Shown in pieces: positions 44,658-55,335 of a stretch of 64,000 nucleotides of DNA. The notes below the pieces were generated by a model. That model saw nothing but the letters and a program-made list of their open reading frames with translations. It searched no databases and was not told the origin of the DNA. Both the position numbers and the translations under genes were made by a program. This DNA is from Primulina eburnea (taxonomy: Eukaryota > Streptophyta > Magnoliopsida > Lamiales > Gesneriaceae): contig NC_133103.1 of the NCBI RefSeq assembly GCF_022965805.1, positions 44,747,610 through 44,811,609 on the forward strand. The letters are read 5' to 3'. Every line of letters begins with the position of its first letter. Position 1 is the stretch's first letter.

Positions 44658-45171
44658 TAGGATGTAATCGAGTCGAACCGAGCCAAATTCTTGAATGTTT
44701 GAGCTTGGTTCATTTATAATCGAGCTGAGCTCGAGCTTTATTTAACTAATATATGCATGGCTCACGAAATTATTCAAGCCTTTATCGAGCCTAAACAAGC
44801 TTAATAAATATGGATTATACATTTAAATTTTCATTAAATTAATTAAAAAATAAAATATATATTTAAAGAAAAATATATCGTTCTTATTAAAATTTGTAAA
44901 TTTATTATAATAAATAAATTTAATAGATTTTCTATATATTTCATAAATAATATGCAAAATCAATAAATCAAATATCAAAACTATTATTTTTTCATCTACA
45001 AGATTACTCATGAACTTACCAATTAACATGTTCACGAGCTAACGAGCCGAACACTGTAAAGCTTGAGTTTGGTTTTTTATCTTAACGAGCTTCATTAAAC
45101 GAGCTCAAACGATCTTTTATCGAATCGAGCTTCGAATAGCTCACAAACGGTTTGGTTCGTTTACATCCCTA
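44658..45171. mobile_element. hAT-type MITE, 514 bp
   Basis: The left end TAGGATGTAATCGAGTCGAA and the right end (reverse) TAGGGATGTAAACGAACC are inverted. The interior is AT-rich with many GAGCTCGAGC-like phrases. Flanking octamers CTCGCAGG (44650-44657) and ATCGTAGG (45172-45179) match at six of eight positions, as expected for an aged hAT duplication. Confidence 0.7.
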
Positions 45172-45189
45172 ATCGTAGGTGCCTAAACC

Positions 45190-45565
45190 AATCCATCATT
45201 TTAATGTACACCATACATTTTTTTATATGCTATTAAAATATCCTTAATATAGAAAAATATAAATTTAAAATAATCTTTAAATTCTTTGAAATATCTGGGG
45301 TGCATTTCAATCTGATAAAATCCAGAATAAAAATCAAATTTAGAAAACATTTTTGTGTTGTGTATACAACTAATCAAATTATATCTATTGGGTATAAAAT
45401 ATCCATCAAACCCCAAAATTTTATTAATTTCTTGATAATTAATACTAACCTGGGGTTTCTTCTTTTTGATTTCACAATAGTTTCTTGCAGAAAACCTGGA
45501 CTGTTTATGATGAAACTCTTGTTTTTTAATCCAATGTCCAAATGTTCCTTGTTAATAAAATGCAT
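45190..45565 (-). pseudogene. Caulimovirid reverse transcriptase fragment
   Basis: Two overlapping frames carry RT landmarks: a V-L-I-like block after INSPGFLQETIVKS, a GYFIPNRYNLI block, then SKFDFYSGFYQIEMHP, which is the palm motif A with its aspartate. A motif C remnant follows, reading Y-I-K-D instead of the family's Y-x-D-D, so the active site is lost. A frameshift separates the first two blocks, and the sequence between motifs A and C is shortened. RNase H is absent. Confidence 0.7.
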
Positions 45566-45746
45566 ATCCTTTTGATCAACTATATTAATCGGGTAGGCTT
45601 ACATCTTACGATCTCACATTCCTTGAATTCCTTGATTTTAAGGTTGGCTTGGAGTTGGTTTCTTTCCCACCATGCCAAGAGATTTTCCTTGTAATTTTCT
45701 TTAATTTTTTTCTTAACATCTTCTAAGGCTATCTTTTGCTCTGCTC

Positions 45747-46090
45747 TTACTTGGAGCATTTTTTTCCAAACCTTCTAGAATCTTTTATTTTTAGTTGTAG
45801 AAATTTTTCTTCATCACCACACTTATTGTGAAACTGGACTTGAAATTTTATGTAAAATGCATCTCTTAGTCTCTGGACTATGACTTTGTGAACACATGGT
45901 GCTGTGAGCGCTAATCTTCTAGTCTCATTTTCTTGAGTAAATGATTTAAACATTTGAAATAAATTATTTCATAGCAAAATTTTTGCTCATGTATCATGAA
46001 AATAAATAGGTGGTATTTTTACCTTGTACCAAAGTGTTTGTCCAGTACCTCCGACTAATATTCTTGTCATCTTAATCCCTTATCATAAGA
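45747..46090 (-). pseudogene. Protease-like block of the pararetrovirus
   Basis: The frame 45953-45747 (MFKSFTQENETRRLALTAPC) and the text just above it (a GGTGQTLWYKVKIPPIYF stretch, then stops) resemble the C-terminal part of the caulimovirid aspartic protease, which lies just before RT. The catalytic D-x-G is not visible. Moderate to low certainty. Confidence 0.4.
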
Positions 46091-47232
46091 TTAAGATTTG
46101 TTTGAAGAAATCTCGTTTAGCAATATGAGGTAATTCTTTTTCCAATTTTTTTTAAAAAACTCATCTATTTGTTGTACATATTCCAGCCTATGAATCAATA
46201 TGAGCATCAAAGTATTCTATTTTATATTGTACATATAACATTCTTACTTGAATGTCTATCGAGAATAAGCTCGTGGTCATTGAATTTTTCACATTCTATC
46301 TTCTATTACAAATTCCATTCTGTTTTCAAGTCGCTTCGAAAATTTATATTCATCGAGAAACAATAACCAATTGATCTGACTCTTTTCCTTGAATTGCTTT
46401 AGTATGAACTCCCAATTCCTCGATGTTTATCGTTCATTGATTAGTTCCTATCATAATTTGTTCCAAATAGTACATGTTATTACAATGAAATTATTTCTGT
46501 GTCTTATAATATCGAATACTATTTCAATTTCCCTCCACCCTACTGGACATCTAAGATTTCTTATTGTTGAAATCTTTTTGTTATCATTTGAATTTGTAGA
46601 TGTTTTTTTTTCTCACATGTGAGTTGTGATCATATCTCACTGAAAAGATAGTCTATTTGGTTATAATTTAAGACTTTGATTTCTTTGTAGAATCGGTTTG
46701 TCTTGGATCCTGATATTTGTTTCTTGTATTAAAATAAACTCGATTCTTTCTGGATAAATTGTTTGATAAACATGTTCAAATATCTCTAGAATTCTTATAA
46801 ACTCATTTCTAATAAACAATTTTGAATGATGTGTTTTAGAGAGAGCATATGAAATTTGATAGATAATAGAATATGGTCTTATTAGCTTATTTTATTAGCC
46901 TATTTTCCTTGAAGTTGTGATGTAGTGTCAAAGCACGACTAAAATATCGGTATGCTATGTTGTAGGAAATTAAATTGGTGAATATATTCTTTATTTAAAA
47001 GTAGCTTTTATCATGATTTGGAATACTCCAATATGAATCCATGACATGGTCGTGTTACTTCTAGCTTGAGTTTATGTAATTCCTCTTTTAATTAATTCAA
47101 AATGAATTAATTGCATCTCCATCTGATTTCCCACAAGTTCCACTAGAATTGTCATTTCCCTTCTGGAAACTTATAGATTAGATGATGTTTTATGTTTCTT
47201 AGGTCAAAATTTCCTAAGAAATTCTATACATG

Positions 47233-47475
47233 TCATGCGGAGTATCCTTCATATCTCTGTGGGCTGGAGTTTTCTCTCATGATTTTTTTCTTTGAACATG
47301 TCATGAGATATGGTTGTCTTGCTCCACATGTCCAACAATTACAATCTTTAAAACTTTCATTGGCTTGTGTGAGCTCTTTTGGAACTTTTCTTTGTTGGTA
47401 TTTGTCTCGTGCTTCAAGATGAGTTTGATGTTGGGGATGACATTCTAGTCCTTGATGACCCATTTCTTTGTCCAA
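47233..47475 (-). pseudogene. Zinc-knuckle region of the pararetrovirus coat protein
   Basis: The frame includes SFKDCNCWTCGARQPYLMTC followed by lysines. Its cysteine spacing is that of the caulimovirid C-x2-C-x4-H-x4-C knuckle, but the histidine is gone. The block from 48225 to 47970 (around NREDLIDDWISF and IELLEISLMGSVK) is the likely body of the same protein, with several stops. Confidence 0.5.
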
Positions 47476-48470
47476 ATTTATAAGTTATGTCTTTCTGTCT
47501 AGACTATATTGTTCTTGATTTTCAAGAACTACTTCCACTTTTTTCACTTCTATTGTAAGGATGATATCTAAAATTCTTCATTTTTCTGCCTTTGTAATTT
47601 GCTTCCAATAATTATCGGACTATCATTTTCTTTAGAACATAAAAGAGTACATTTACTAACATCCTTTAATGTTTTGTAATTATTTTTGTAATGCTGTCAT
47701 ATGGCATCATTCTGTCAACTTTCTTTTAAAAAAGAGGCTCGTCGGGTCAAAGTATCTGGATTGCCAAAGATATATTCCCTTATTATCATTTCTTTCCAAG
47801 AACTTGGCATTTTGACGAATAAAAGTTGCATTACTATATTTTATTCGACTTCTGAATTTCATCTATATTTGCTAAATAATGTGATTCACAATTTTACATA
47901 TCTTGACTATATTTATTTTTCTTCCATGTGTCTTGATTGTTAAAATAGTTTATCCCTATAAATTGTGCTTTAAATAGGACAATCATTATTCTGGCTATTC
48001 GCTAAGAGATTCTCCGGCTATGATTGATTCTTTGGTTTCTGTTGAAGTCATGTCCCTAGAGATTTTGACCGATCCCATCAGACTTATTTCTAAAAGTTCA
48101 ATGAATCATTTTTTGTTGAAATCAAGTGTTTTTTTTGTGATTCCCCTAAATGATATCCAATCATCTATAAGATCTTCTCTGTTTTTTCAATCCAGTACAT
48201 CAAGGTTAAGCATAACTCCCTGAGAATGTATTGGTTCTAAAATGGTTTTCCCGTAGGGTGTTTAATGCAAGGAAATTCAATTTCACCTTTACTATATTCC
48301 CGCTAAGTGTGATTCTCCACCGGTTGGGAAGTCTGTTCGAGTTCCTCCCCTGTTTGTATCATATGATCACACACTTTCCTTCCTTGATGGTTCCTGAGGA
48401 GGTACCCTGCTAATTAGGGGTTGTTCGCTTCCTCCAGTTGTATTCATTTTAGATCTACAGTCTTGAGGTT

Positions 48471-49300
48471 TGTAAAAGATTCTGCAAGGTCTTGAAGATC
48501 CTCTAGACCAATCATTTCTATGATTTTCATCATATTATTTTCTTTTCCTTTGGCATTCTCTCTTTGATATAATAAGGGTTCAGTATCAAAAGATGGTGGT
48601 AACCTTCCTTCTGAAATCATATTGCTAGAACTAGGTTGTTGTTCTAAGATTTAGATCATGTTAGAGCAGGTACCTATTTAGCCAATATGTGTCTTGGGCT
48701 TTATTGACTCTTATGTAAAAATAATCTTTAATATTTTATGGTTTTATCCAATTATGAAATTTACTTTATCTATATACATATGCAAGTTATATTGATGAAG
48801 TATTTGAATATACTACAGATACTATGAGGTATGTCTCGCATCGTAAAATCATGAAACTTATTAGGAAGAAAACCGTAAATCGCAAAATTCCTTCGTTAAG
48901 GTCTCCAAAATCGTGTTTTTGCCGTTTTAAGAAAGTTTCGTAGAGCCCATAACTTCTTGTAGAAGATTCCATATTAGATTTCTTTTCGGGAAATATCGTT
49001 TTAGGAAATTTTCATAGAATATTCTTTCAATCCATATGTTCATCTCCAGACTTCTCATTTTTGATAAATTCTCGGGAAATCCAGGTCAAACCATATATCG
49101 GCACAAATGGCCCTAGTAATTAATGTTGGTATTTCTTATAATTACCGTTCATATGATTATCATTATTCGACCTATTTTTTGAGCCTTTCAATTTTATTCT
49201 TGATTCCAGAAAATGGCTCCAATGACTCCCTTAAGGCCTTGCGCCTACGCCTAGGCTGTCATTCATATGAAATAAATTGCCCTCAATATACAGGATCGCC
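48471..49300. other. Unassigned AT-rich DNA
   Basis: Nothing recognisable on either strand. It could be further pararetrovirus sequence (movement protein region) too decayed to read. Confidence 0.4.
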
Positions 49301-49309
49301 TCATTAAAT

Positions 49310-49690
49310 GTCTTAGTGCCCAACTTGCTGAACGAAAGAGTGAGATTGAGGTTTTAGCCTCAGCCAAGGCAGATGTAGAAGAACGACTAAACAAGACGGT
49401 TCATCAAGTGGAGCAGTTGAGGGGAGATAATATTGCTTAATTTGAGAGATGACATTCAGACTGGTGAATACACCAAGAAAAAAGACTATGTGAAGACATT
49501 AACGAGTGATACACCACGGAATTGGCTAAAGTAAACCAAGAGAATGGGAAAAATGAAAAGAGGCTAGGGGAAGCTAGTGGCGCTATTGTTAAACTCTCTG
49601 AGGTTGGCAACCTTATGAACAAATGAGTCGAGGACCTTAAAGCTAAGAAGCAGCAGACTCTGACCAATATCAGCCCTACTTCTAGAACAG
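49310..49690 (+). pseudogene. Coiled-coil protein relic
   Basis: A plus-strand frame reads LSAQLAERKSEIEVLASAKA and continues DVEERLNKTVHQVEQLRGDN. After stops it resumes as TTELAKVNQENGKNEKRLGE and VEDLKAKKQQTLTNIS. The heptad pattern of a long coiled coil is clear. At least three stops show that it is dead. It resembles the coiled-coil extra ORFs of Tat-lineage retrotransposons, but could be a host-gene fragment. Confidence 0.5.
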
Positions 49691-49697
49691 CCAGTAG

Positions 49698-50670
49698 CTA
49701 ATAGCAAATTCTTGAGTAGATCTTAACATCAAATAAACATAAAAAAGTGGAATTCCACCTCGTGACAACATCTAAACACAAGGACCTTTTACTTGATATT
49801 TTTAATTTCACAAAAATCTTTAAATCTTTTGATCTTTGTAGGAGATTGTCTGATTTATCAGAGAGCTTATCGATTGTGATGGTGAAAATTTTATCCAAGC
49901 CCCAATCAAATAAATGCTTAGTTATTGCAATTGTCGTATCATCACCTTTATGGCTACTTACAGGGAAAAATATATAGTATTCTCTTATGCAAATATTCTC
50001 TTATTCAAACTTCCAATCTTTATGGATAAAATGAGTAGTGAGACACAAATAATTAATTATTTGTATTGTATTCCATGTTTCTGTAGTCAGAAAGACACTT
50101 TGATTATTCTCCTTTAAAAAGTTCTTGAGCTTTTGCTTCATTCAAAAAAAAGTTCAAAAACAATCCCTTATCACTGTTGTACGAGATGGAATTCAAAATT
50201 ATGGTTTTGCCACACTTACAAAGTACCTAAATCCCCCATTCTCAATGAAACTAAAAGGTAGTTCATTTAGAATTATCATTTTAGCTAAAGCTTTTTCCTA
50301 CATAATTCTTGATCAAATGTACAAATGCTCATTGAAACATCACCACCCTTCTGATCTTTTGAAACTTGTTGAAAACCTATTTTAGCTTGGCTAGTTTCAA
50401 CATTGTGGGGATTTTGTTTATATTTTCTCAAATGGGCAATCAAAGTTGAAGTGCCATTATTGTTTGTATTAGCAGCATAACTAAAACTACAATATTCACA
50501 CCTTGCTCAAAGAGCCCCATCAGAATCATCATACTTCTCAAAATGTTCCACACAACAGATCCAGCTCTTACCACCTTCCCCTTTTTCCAACATCACTGGT
50601 AATTGTAGATGCAGAGATGTGCGTTAGCATTTGAACATTTACTGTCATCAAGTTTACCTTCTTCGGCCAT
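49698..50670 (-). pseudogene. hAT transposase (zf-BED, RICESLEEPER-like), broken
   Basis: The minus-strand start ATG at 50670 (MAEEGKLDDSK) is followed by a BED zinc finger: ARCEYCSFSYAANTNNGTST and IAHLRKYKQNPHNVE, with C-x2-C and H spacing preserved. Then comes the hAT core ELPFSFIENGGFRYFV, a later segment (around RDCFELF), and near the low end SLCLDVVTRWNSTFLCLFDV, the conserved D-V-x-T-R-W-N-S-T motif. Stops and a frameshift break it. The C-terminal dimerisation domain is missing below 49700, so the element is truncated. Confidence 0.75.
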
Positions 50671-50839
50671 CTATTAAGATATTAATATAAAAAATTAATA
50701 ACGAAGACGGAAGAAACCTTCAGGTTAAATATTTATTTTATATATTCTGATTTTTTGGAAAAAAAAAACATTTTTCATGGGTAATTGGGAATCATTCATT
50801 TACTGTTATAAAATTATAAAAAAATAAATAAATAACTCC

Positions 50840-50872
<33 letters not shown>

Positions 50873-51430
50873 AATTATTAAAAAAAATAACTCCATATAA
50901 TATAATAATTATATATTTATGCTTTGCATAATGTCTATAACTTTCGTCTACCGAATAGAAAACCAAAAAAATGGTTACCCACAAAACCAACCAATAGATG
51001 AATAAAACTTAGAAACTCTGGAAATGGCAAAAGGGAGCTTTGGGTTTCAATATTTTAAGGCGAAAACAACAACAAAACAACCTTTGAAATTTGAGGTGGT
51101 AGCAGAATTGGCTAGAGAGGGAAGAGTTAATGCTTGAAGTACGAAGATGAAAAGTTTAGAAAGTAGGAAAGGCGGTAAAAATAGTAAAGCTAATGAAAAT
51201 TAGAGATATTAACTATTTTGTTGTTTATTATATTTTAAACGGTCAATTTGGTTTTTACGGCTTTAAAATTTCAAAAACTCAAAACCGAACCGAACCAAAA
51301 CTATCAAAAACCATAACCGACCGAAAACTGTTTAAACAGAAAAAAAAATCGAAATTTACTGTCTGGTCGGTTTTCGGTTTAAACCTTTAAATAAACACCA
51401 GTAAACAATTCTATTATGTGGACATATTAA
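50671..51430. other. AT-rich DNA between hAT and copia relics
   Basis: An (ATA)n microsatellite lies at about 50843-50870. Phrases such as AAACCGAACCGAACC and GGTCGGTTTTCGGTTTAAACC (51280-51385) form a weak inverted pair, as in hAT-type MITEs or the hAT terminal region. No complete element is defined. Confidence 0.4.
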
Positions 51431-52620
51431 AGACCGAACTTAGTTCGAATACATGGAGTTCGTTTCGTACTGCATGGCTTCAAGTCCTTTGGATGAATTA
51501 GAATCAGATAACGCTTTTTTGAAGTTCCTTGGATCAAATATATTGGGCTCATCATGGCCCTCTTCAAGAAGCATATTCATCCTCGCAGGTGGTCTTGAGG
51601 TCCTTTCAGAAATTATATTAATGTGTACCTCTTCAGCTGGCTATCGGGGCGTGGGTTCTACAATTTGAGGTGTGGTGTTTCTTGATTTCCTCGAGTTCTA
51701 TGGTCCAACCTTTTCTATCTAACAGAACTCCTTGTATAAGAAGGTGGTATTTCTAGAAACAAACAACTTTTGTTTTTTTGGGATCAAAGAAGTAATATCC
51801 AACATAGTTTTTTGGACATCCCACAGAGTAGTACAAACTAAATCTACTATTCAATTTGTCTCACACAGTCTACTTCATGTAAGTAGAGCGTCCCTAAATT
51901 CTAAAATAAGAATATTTGGGAGGCATTTCCATCCATATCTCATTTGATATTTTGTCCACTGCCTTTGTATAGACGTTGTTCAAAAACATTGCCGCACTCA
52001 AGCGCATATTAACAAAAAGATGGCGGCCTTGGATCGCATCATATATCGAACCATGTCCATCAATGTTCGATTACGATATTCTGACACACCATTCAACTGT
52101 GGTGTGGCAGGAAGAGACCATTGTGAGATAATCTCATTCTCCTTAAAATATTCTTGGAATTTAATACTCGAATATTCTTCATCTCGATAGATCGAAGTGT
52201 TTTAAACTCTTTCATAATTGTTTATCTACTTCAGCTATGAATTCTTTGAATCTTTCAAAGATTTCAAGCTTGTATTTCATCAAATACATATGCTCATATT
52301 TCAAGAAATCGTCAGTAAAAGTAATGAAGTAAGAATTCTCATATTTAGTGCTAACACTTAGCGGGGCACACACATAATATATTTGTATGAATCAATTCAA
52401 TATATTATTCGCACATTCCATTTTCCCTGACAAATGTGCTTTGGTCACTTTTTCTTTCGGACAGTACTCACACGTATCAAGAAATTTTATGTCTGACAAA
52501 TCAAACATGACTTCTCACACTAGTTTGTGCATCCTTCTTTGGGAAATATATCATAGTCTAGCGTGTCATAATTGTGCTCGGTTAAGATTATCTTATTTTC
52601 TTTTGTTTGTCGTTGAAATC
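51430..52620 (-). pseudogene. copia integrase and start of RT, broken
   Basis: LWHARLDYISQRRMHKLV is the GAG-pre-integrase block with its H...C beginning. TCEYCPKEKVTKAHLSGK and FITFTDDFLKYEHMYLMK are the integrase zinc finger and first catalytic D region. A later block with VEWCVRISKSNIDGHGS follows. The RT entry phrase (FDPRNFKKALSDSNSSKGLE, then MQYETNSMYSN) lies at 51430-51560, and the copy ends there. Confidence 0.72.
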
Positions 52621-53059
52621 ACATTAACTTGGATATCATTATGTAAAATATTTTAAGTTGTAGATATCGTTTTCTAACTCCCTCATTCTAATTAAACAGC
52701 TATTATTGTAAATATTGCAAACATCTTTAGCAAAAGAACAAGAAAATTCATATTTATCAATCATAGAATTGAAAACAATATTTTAACAAAATCTGGAACA
52801 AATAAAGTATCTTTTAAAAAAAACTTAAAATTATTGTTTTATAATAAATAAATATCTCATATGGCCTTCGTAACAACTCATGTTTCATTGCTCATCCTTA
52901 TGAAGGTCTCAACATCCCCATGCCTCCTACTTTTTGTCATCGCCTACAATCATTGTAAAAATGAGACCAACGTTCAATATCTAATACCTAAAAATATGAG
53001 TTAATTAAGATATTTACTTCAATATAAAATATACCATTGTCAAAGCTCTTCTGGCTAGA

Positions 53060-53840
53060 TATTTCACGCAGTTGTGCTTCCAATGTTCAGATTTTTTGCA
53101 GTGGTATCAAATTTATTCTCTCTTATCGGGCTTTGTTTGTCTTTTATTAGCCTTTGGAGCTTGCTTCTTGTTAGGCTTTTTTTTCTCGGAAGGGACATAA
53201 CACATCTTTCACTTGGGATCTTTTTTACGTTCCAAGCGAGGAGCCTACTAAGAAAACACGATTTTTTCTTCGTTATGGTGGCATCATAAGTTGTAAGCAT
53301 ATTGATTAGCTCTTCAAATCTAACCTCTATCTTATTCATATTTATGTTCACCACAAACCCGCCAAACGAGGATGGGAGCGACAACATTAATATGTCCATA
53401 GAAAACTCGCTCGAGATTACTAAGTCCAAGCCCATTAGATTATGAATGAGCCCGATCATCCTAACACCATGCTCACAGACCGAAGTCTCATCTTATATTC
53501 GTGTAGTGTGTACCTCAAGGTACGTGTCTGTCCACCATACAAATCTTGCATGTATGTGTAAATGTCGGCAACATTTACAACATCCTTGAACCGTTTTTGC
53601 AATTCATTTTACAACATATAAATCTTAGCTTACAAATCATGGTCTAACCATTTTTCAATCTTTGTTAGTTTATCAGCACTAGCATTGGCAGTTGTCTCTT
53701 TTGGAGATCCTTAGTGAGTACATGTGTTATCTTCTCCGAATTCAAAACAATTTTAAGATTTCTTAGCCAATCATATGATTATTACGTCCAGTTAGCTTTT
53801 GTTGATCGAGAAAAACAGAAAATAGATCTCGCAGAGATAT
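53060..53840 (-). pseudogene. copia gag (UBN2-type), broken
   Basis: Upper text includes WLRNLKIVLNSEKITHVL-like words and LTKIEKWLDHDL. The frame 53459-53064 reads MIGLIHNLMGLDLVISSEFS and DILMLSLPSSFGGFVVNINM, then IEVRFEELINMLTTYDATI. This is the characteristic order of the copia UBN2 Gag. A knuckle-like YHCKKSEHWKHNC lies at the low end. Stops and shifts separate the blocks. Confidence 0.75.
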
Positions 53841-53849
53841 TGTAAATAC

Positions 53850-54902
53850 ATTGACAATACGAACAGAATAAACGTTGCTGATTATTCTAAAATAATTTAT
53901 ATGATATAAAATATGGATTTTACTTTTATGAATTATCTCCTACTATTTTGACAATTTCACCACCAATGAAACGAAAAATCTAATTTTCTTTAATGAGTGT
54001 GAGAGGACCAATTGCTAAATTATGATATCGAATAATATCAATCAATCACAATTTTCAATTGAAATTTGAGCCGTCGATTTTTTTCGGTGTATCAGCATGG
54101 CACACAGGCACATCGACAACAATGACTTTCATAATTAAGGACTTCTTTTGGCACATTCGAGTCATTCAAATAAGTAGTCATGTCTTCAACAAATCACATA
54201 ATGAGTATAACAAAATATGTTTTAAGATTGTTAGCCAAATTGCTAATAACAAAAATATAGAAACATGAAACAAAAGCAATATCGTAAAAACAAAGAACTA
54301 AACGAAAATGAACATACTATTGAAAGTATGAATATCATGTATAAAAGAATAACAAGAAAACAGTAAAGTAAACCGAAATATGTACGAATTATAATTTTTT
54401 TACAACCGATTTTTCCTCTCCAACTGTGTTTCAAGAATCAGGACAGACAACAGTTTCTCAGGTACGACGACAAAACCATTCATCAACTAAACATAAAGTA
54501 ACTACATCGACGAACTGAAAACGTACCTTCACTTTATCACCGTAATTTAACGGAGGTCAAATGAAAAGCTAACAATATAAAATGCAAGAGAATGCTTGAG
54601 AGAGATATTGAGTGTTTGTAAAAATCATTTTTATGTGTTTGGAATGAGAAAATGAAAACATTTTTATAAACTCCAAAATACACACCAAAAGTCATGCAAG
54701 AATTGAATCAATTAATCTTCCAACTAACTCAAGAATATAAAGAACCAAAAGTCTTCAATTAACTCAAGAATATGGAAAGTCAAAAACTATTTATACAATT
54801 ATAAACCACAAATAACTCAAGAATGTAGAGAATTAAATATATTCTCACATTCATTAGACATAATTTTTATTCAAAATTTAAATTTATTTGAAATTTCCAA
54901 CA
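53850..54902 (-). repeat. copia 5' LTR (about 1 kb)
   Basis: Minus-strand start TGTTGGAAATTTC with a TATAAATAG box about 110 bp in. The end near 53850 and the primer site are not sharp. Confidence 0.6.
54787..54795 (-). promoter_or_regulatory. copia LTR TATA box
   Basis: TATAAATAG on the minus strand, 107 bp from the LTR start. Confidence 0.65.
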
Positions 54903-55335
54903 TTCCTGCCTAAAGAGGTCAGACCGTGTGGGATTTCAAAAAAGAATAACGATCGCTGGTATTAAAATTTAAAAAATCTACAAATTTGAAATATTATTTA
55001 TTTCAAAATTCAGAACTAAATGCTCCATATATTGTAATCACAAGGATAACGGACACTACGACTTATTTCAGCATAAACATATAATAAAATATTAACATTA
55101 AACTGAAAAGTAAGTAAAAAAGAACATGATAGAACAGAATTCAGGTACAAACACAGCCCAGAAAAATTGACAATCAGCATCAATTATGGATGCGATTTTT
55201 ATTGAGTTAAAAATAAATTATATGAACATTATATATATTGTGTATGTAAGGAAGAGCCACAAAATGAGGGACGGGTCAACCTACAACGCCTAGTTACATA
55301 CTTAAATACATACATTCACTGATCACTCATCACTC
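54903..55335 (-). other. 3' flank/UTR of the ubiquitin protease gene
   Basis: Non-coding; it should hold the 3' UTR of the minus-strand gene ending at 55336. No canonical AATAAA could be chosen with confidence. Confidence 0.4.

Larger units (their letters stand above)
45180..48470 (-). mobile_element. Endogenous pararetrovirus fragment (Caulimoviridae), decayed
   Basis: On the minus strand, reading from high to low coordinates, the order is: a coat-protein-like block (about 48225-47970); a CCHC-type zinc-knuckle region (about 47345-47290); a protease-like block (about 46080-45900); and the start of reverse transcriptase (about 45565-45190). This is the caulimovirid gene order, without LTRs. 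Every block is interrupted by stops and frameshifts, and the RT is cut off, so nothing can be expressed as a viral protein. The genus is not resolved. The assignment rests on the RT and zinc-knuckle text. Confidence 0.65.
51430..54902 (-). mobile_element. Truncated Ty1/copia retrotransposon
   Basis: On the minus strand: a 5' LTR starting TGTTGGAAATTTCAAATAAA at 54902 (with TATAAATAG at 54787-54795), then gag (about 53840-53060), GAG-pre-integrase and integrase (about 52620-51950), then the linker and first residues of RT (about 51700-51430). The element stops there; RT, RNase H and the second LTR are missing. Coding parts carry many stops. Confidence 0.78.
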
